A stretch of DNA of 64,000 bases from Ptychodera flava (Eukaryota; Hemichordata; Enteropneusta; Ptychoderidae): assembly GCF_041260155.1 (NCBI RefSeq), contig NC_091946.1, positions 21,338,853-21,402,852 on the forward strand, given 5' to 3'. Positions within the stretch are counted from its first letter, which is position 1, and each line of letters starts with the position of its first letter. The notes beneath the pieces are model-generated. The model had not been told where the DNA came from. It made no database searches and saw nothing but the letters and a program-made list of their open reading frames with translations. A program made the translations under genes and the position numbers. Below are positions 61,672 to 64,000 of this stretch, one piece after another.

Positions 61672-62694
61672 AATCTGTAAAATGCGCCAAGGGTTTAGAA
61701 ATAGATATGCATAAATATATAGGGCAGGGTTCAGATGACGACGTCACAGAAGGCGACTCGTCTGTTGCAAGCGATTTTTTCCACTGTCGGTTTGCAGGCC
61801 TGCCAAGACAAAAACAACTTAACCTATCGCGAGTCTGATTAACTTCCTGAGAGATTCCCGGGCAGGCTCGGAGCGCGACGGAAAGATCAAAGAATTTTAA
61901 GTCGTGAAATGTATGGTTTGGTGTTTCTTCACCGATGTTGGTACGTGTTCAACGAATAGCAGCCGTACTTGTGCAGTATTGCATATTCAAACATGAAAAT
62001 TTCTTTGTCTAGTTCATAAATTTACATTCAACAGGAGCTGCCAAGTGGCAAATACCGAGAAATCGTAACCAGGAGTATTTTAACAGTGTTGAGATATTTT
62101 GAACAAAACTCAAATTTTCACGGAAAAGTAAAAGTTTTTCGTACATGTCGTTACCATATGAAAATTTCCCTCCCCGTCCAGTAGCTTTTCCAGCTTTCCT
62201 TTCCCCACAAGGACAACTACAGCCGGCCCATCCCCATGGTCACTACACAAGGCTCCTCACTGGCTGTATCCCGACTTACTGTTATGCATAAACTCGCTTC
62301 AAGTCTGTGGGCATATAAATATCAAAAGAGAATAAATTGAAGGAATGAACTTAAGCAGACTGTCAGGCTAGGTGGCAAGCTGGTGCTTATAAATCGCGGC
62401 GGGGGGATGGGGGAACGCCTTGGCCCACATACCGGACAGTAACTGCTCTGACGAGGCGAGACAAGCAAAGTGACGGGGGCAGTCTATGTTATGCCCTAAA
62501 TTTCGGCAAACACCCCACAAACAAGCAATTCCCACACCTAGACCTCCCGCTGGTCTTGTTCCTTGTTGTCTTTCGAGCAAAAGAATAATATGTCCTGGCC
62601 AACTGAAAAAGAAGCGGAAATGTCAAGTTTGCCCGCTCGCCCCTTCGTGGCTAACTGATGCGAGAAAATTTAGAAATAATGGATCAATTTCATA
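61672..62694. other. No gene or repeat supported
   Basis: Includes a GC-richer patch at about 62380-62660 with open frames on both strands but no recognised protein. Confidence 0.45.
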
Positions 62695-63600
62695 GTGTCC
62701 CAGGGTTGAATATAAACAAAGAAAAAAGTGAAGCCGTCGGATCGGCAGCTTGAGAGAATCATAATCTCTAGATGTGGTAATTTAAAGTGGACATCAGAAC
62801 CTGTTAAAGTATTAGGTATGTATATTGGGTACAATAAACAAAGGTGTGACCAGTTAAATTGGAAGCCAAAAATAAAAAAGCTCGAGAATACTTTTAATTC
62901 ATGGAGAATGTGGAACCTCATCCCGCATGGAAAAGTTCTAATTTCTGGACTGTAAGAAGTATAAAATCAATAGAAGGAATACAATCGGCACAAATAGAAC
63001 AGGGAGGTTTAAATGTACCGAGTTTGTATGAATTGTCATTAGCTTCAAAATTTATTTGGTTTCGCAAATATTTTGATCAAAGTAACGCAAAGTGGAAAGC
63101 AATTTTTTCTTACTTATTACACACTGATGCGGAAAATAGCATTCTCAGATCAAGTGTTGATCCAGATTATACACTTTTTCAGATTTTAAGAGTGTTGCCA
63201 CATTTCTATAGAGATTGTCTTAGCGTTTGGTTTGCTGCCAGACAGAAAGGTATTGATGCAAGTAATAGACATTTTACTTGGAATGTAACTTTCATTTGAA
63301 GGAAAAAGAAGTGTGGTTACTCGCAAAAAAATTTCACAGTTTTCACTTGAAATTTACTATTCGTAGGTTACAAAGTTGTGTTAAGCTTTTTGACTGGAAG
63401 AAAATTTATTCTCCTTTATGTAAACGTTGCCAAGTATTTGGCACTTAAAAGCACCGATTTTGGGAATGTATTGTCGCAAAATATGTGGAGTTCTACGGAG
63501 AAAGTAATAAGTAAGATGTTACAAATGCCAGTTGAGTTAAAGTTTGTAGATGTGATCAGAGGATATTATTTCAAATCAAAGAAATTGTAAAAAATTGTAA
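62695..63600 (+). mobile_element. 3' fragment of an L1/Tx1-type LINE
   Basis: The text encodes the end of a reverse transcriptase ORF: NINKEKSEA, then in another frame VKVLGMYIGYNKQRCDQLNW and KPKIKKLENTFNSW. After a deletion it continues QGGLNVPSLYELSLASKFIW, and near 63400 come LCKRCQ and HRFWEC-like remnants. KVLGIYIG-x-N-W-x2-K is typical of the C-terminal domain of Tx1/L1 LINE ORF2. Several frame changes and an internal deletion show it is a dead, 5'-truncated copy. Confidence 0.75.
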
Positions 63601-64000
63601 ATATTATTATTATCATAGCAAAATGGTCTATATATAAATACCATGTCTGTAATCTTGAAGATTCATTTCCTTCTGTGATTGTCTTGAGAAACGAGTTGTA
63701 TCAAAGAGCTCAATTGATCAAGCTCAGAAAATTGAAAGTTTACTTAAAGTCATGTGATTTTTTGTTGGTCACTTCGTTGTAATTTTCAGACATGTATACC
63801 TTTTGTGAAAAAAAATAATATTTATGGGAAAAAAAACTTATAGACATGTACATGACCGCCCTCCTGCCAGGAAAACTTCAGTGGACATGTTTTTGTCCGA
63901 TCGTCTTTGTTGGCTAACCCAAAGGAACGAGAATCATTAACGGCAGAGGGTGCCGGAAGAGTAAACGGGGCATAGAAAAACAGGGTGTTCAGGGAGGAGG
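63601..64000. other. Window end, nothing recognised
   Basis: AT-rich flank of the LINE fragment. No feature is supported. Confidence 0.4.

Overview
The window looks like a piece of nuclear genome from an invertebrate animal, most likely a marine deuterostome (lancelet, acorn worm or echinoderm grade; the sequence alone does not decide). The reasons are short exons with GT-AG splice sites in long AT-rich introns, a dense load of microsatellites and small inverted-repeat transposons, TNF-superfamily ligand genes, a CTCK cystine-knot gene, and a DNA transposon of a type known only from animals and other eukaryotes.

Layout. (1) 1-2009: the last two exons of a TNF-superfamily ligand gene whose 5' part lies outside the window. 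(2) 6536-18876: a complete paralogue in the same orientation. Eight exons can be joined in phase into a 365-residue type II membrane protein with a transmembrane segment, a coiled stalk, a furin site (RRKR), basic patches, a 17-nt microexon and a TNF homology domain of BAFF/APRIL/TWEAK/EDA flavour. (3) 21186-20389 (minus): a two-exon gene for a 123-residue secreted single-domain CTCK protein; its intron is mostly a CATA microsatellite. (4) 22959-25581 and 4434-6086: two opposite-facing copies of one non-autonomous DNA transposon family. (5) 29082-47494: an 18.4-kb DNA transposon with a perfect 6-bp target duplication (GATCTC), TAT...ATA ends and long composite inverted repeats. Its arms are built of hundreds of 21-bp units carrying short palindromes. 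It encodes an IS3EU-like DDE transposase (minus strand) and, convergently, a HECT-type ubiquitin-ligase-like gene (plus strand). (6) 47500-64000: mostly microsatellites, MITEs, a LINE tail, and two phase-compatible candidate exons on the minus strand (58601-58486 and 55718-55511) that may be the 3' end of an unidentified gene.

How the genes relate. The two TNF ligand genes are a tandem duplication that shares exon phases and the C-terminal domain. The CTCK gene is a separate secreted-factor gene facing the other way. The HECT-like gene and the transposase belong to the large transposon and not to the host. The transposase start codon lies about 25 bp from the palindromic array, so the array is also its immediate 5' region.

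The most remarkable structure is the 18.4-kb transposon. It has both ends, the target duplication, a transposase with an apparently intact DDE triad, a second HECT cargo gene, and arms made of a 21-bp palindromic satellite. Because 21 is a multiple of 3, the arms also create long open frames that are not genes.
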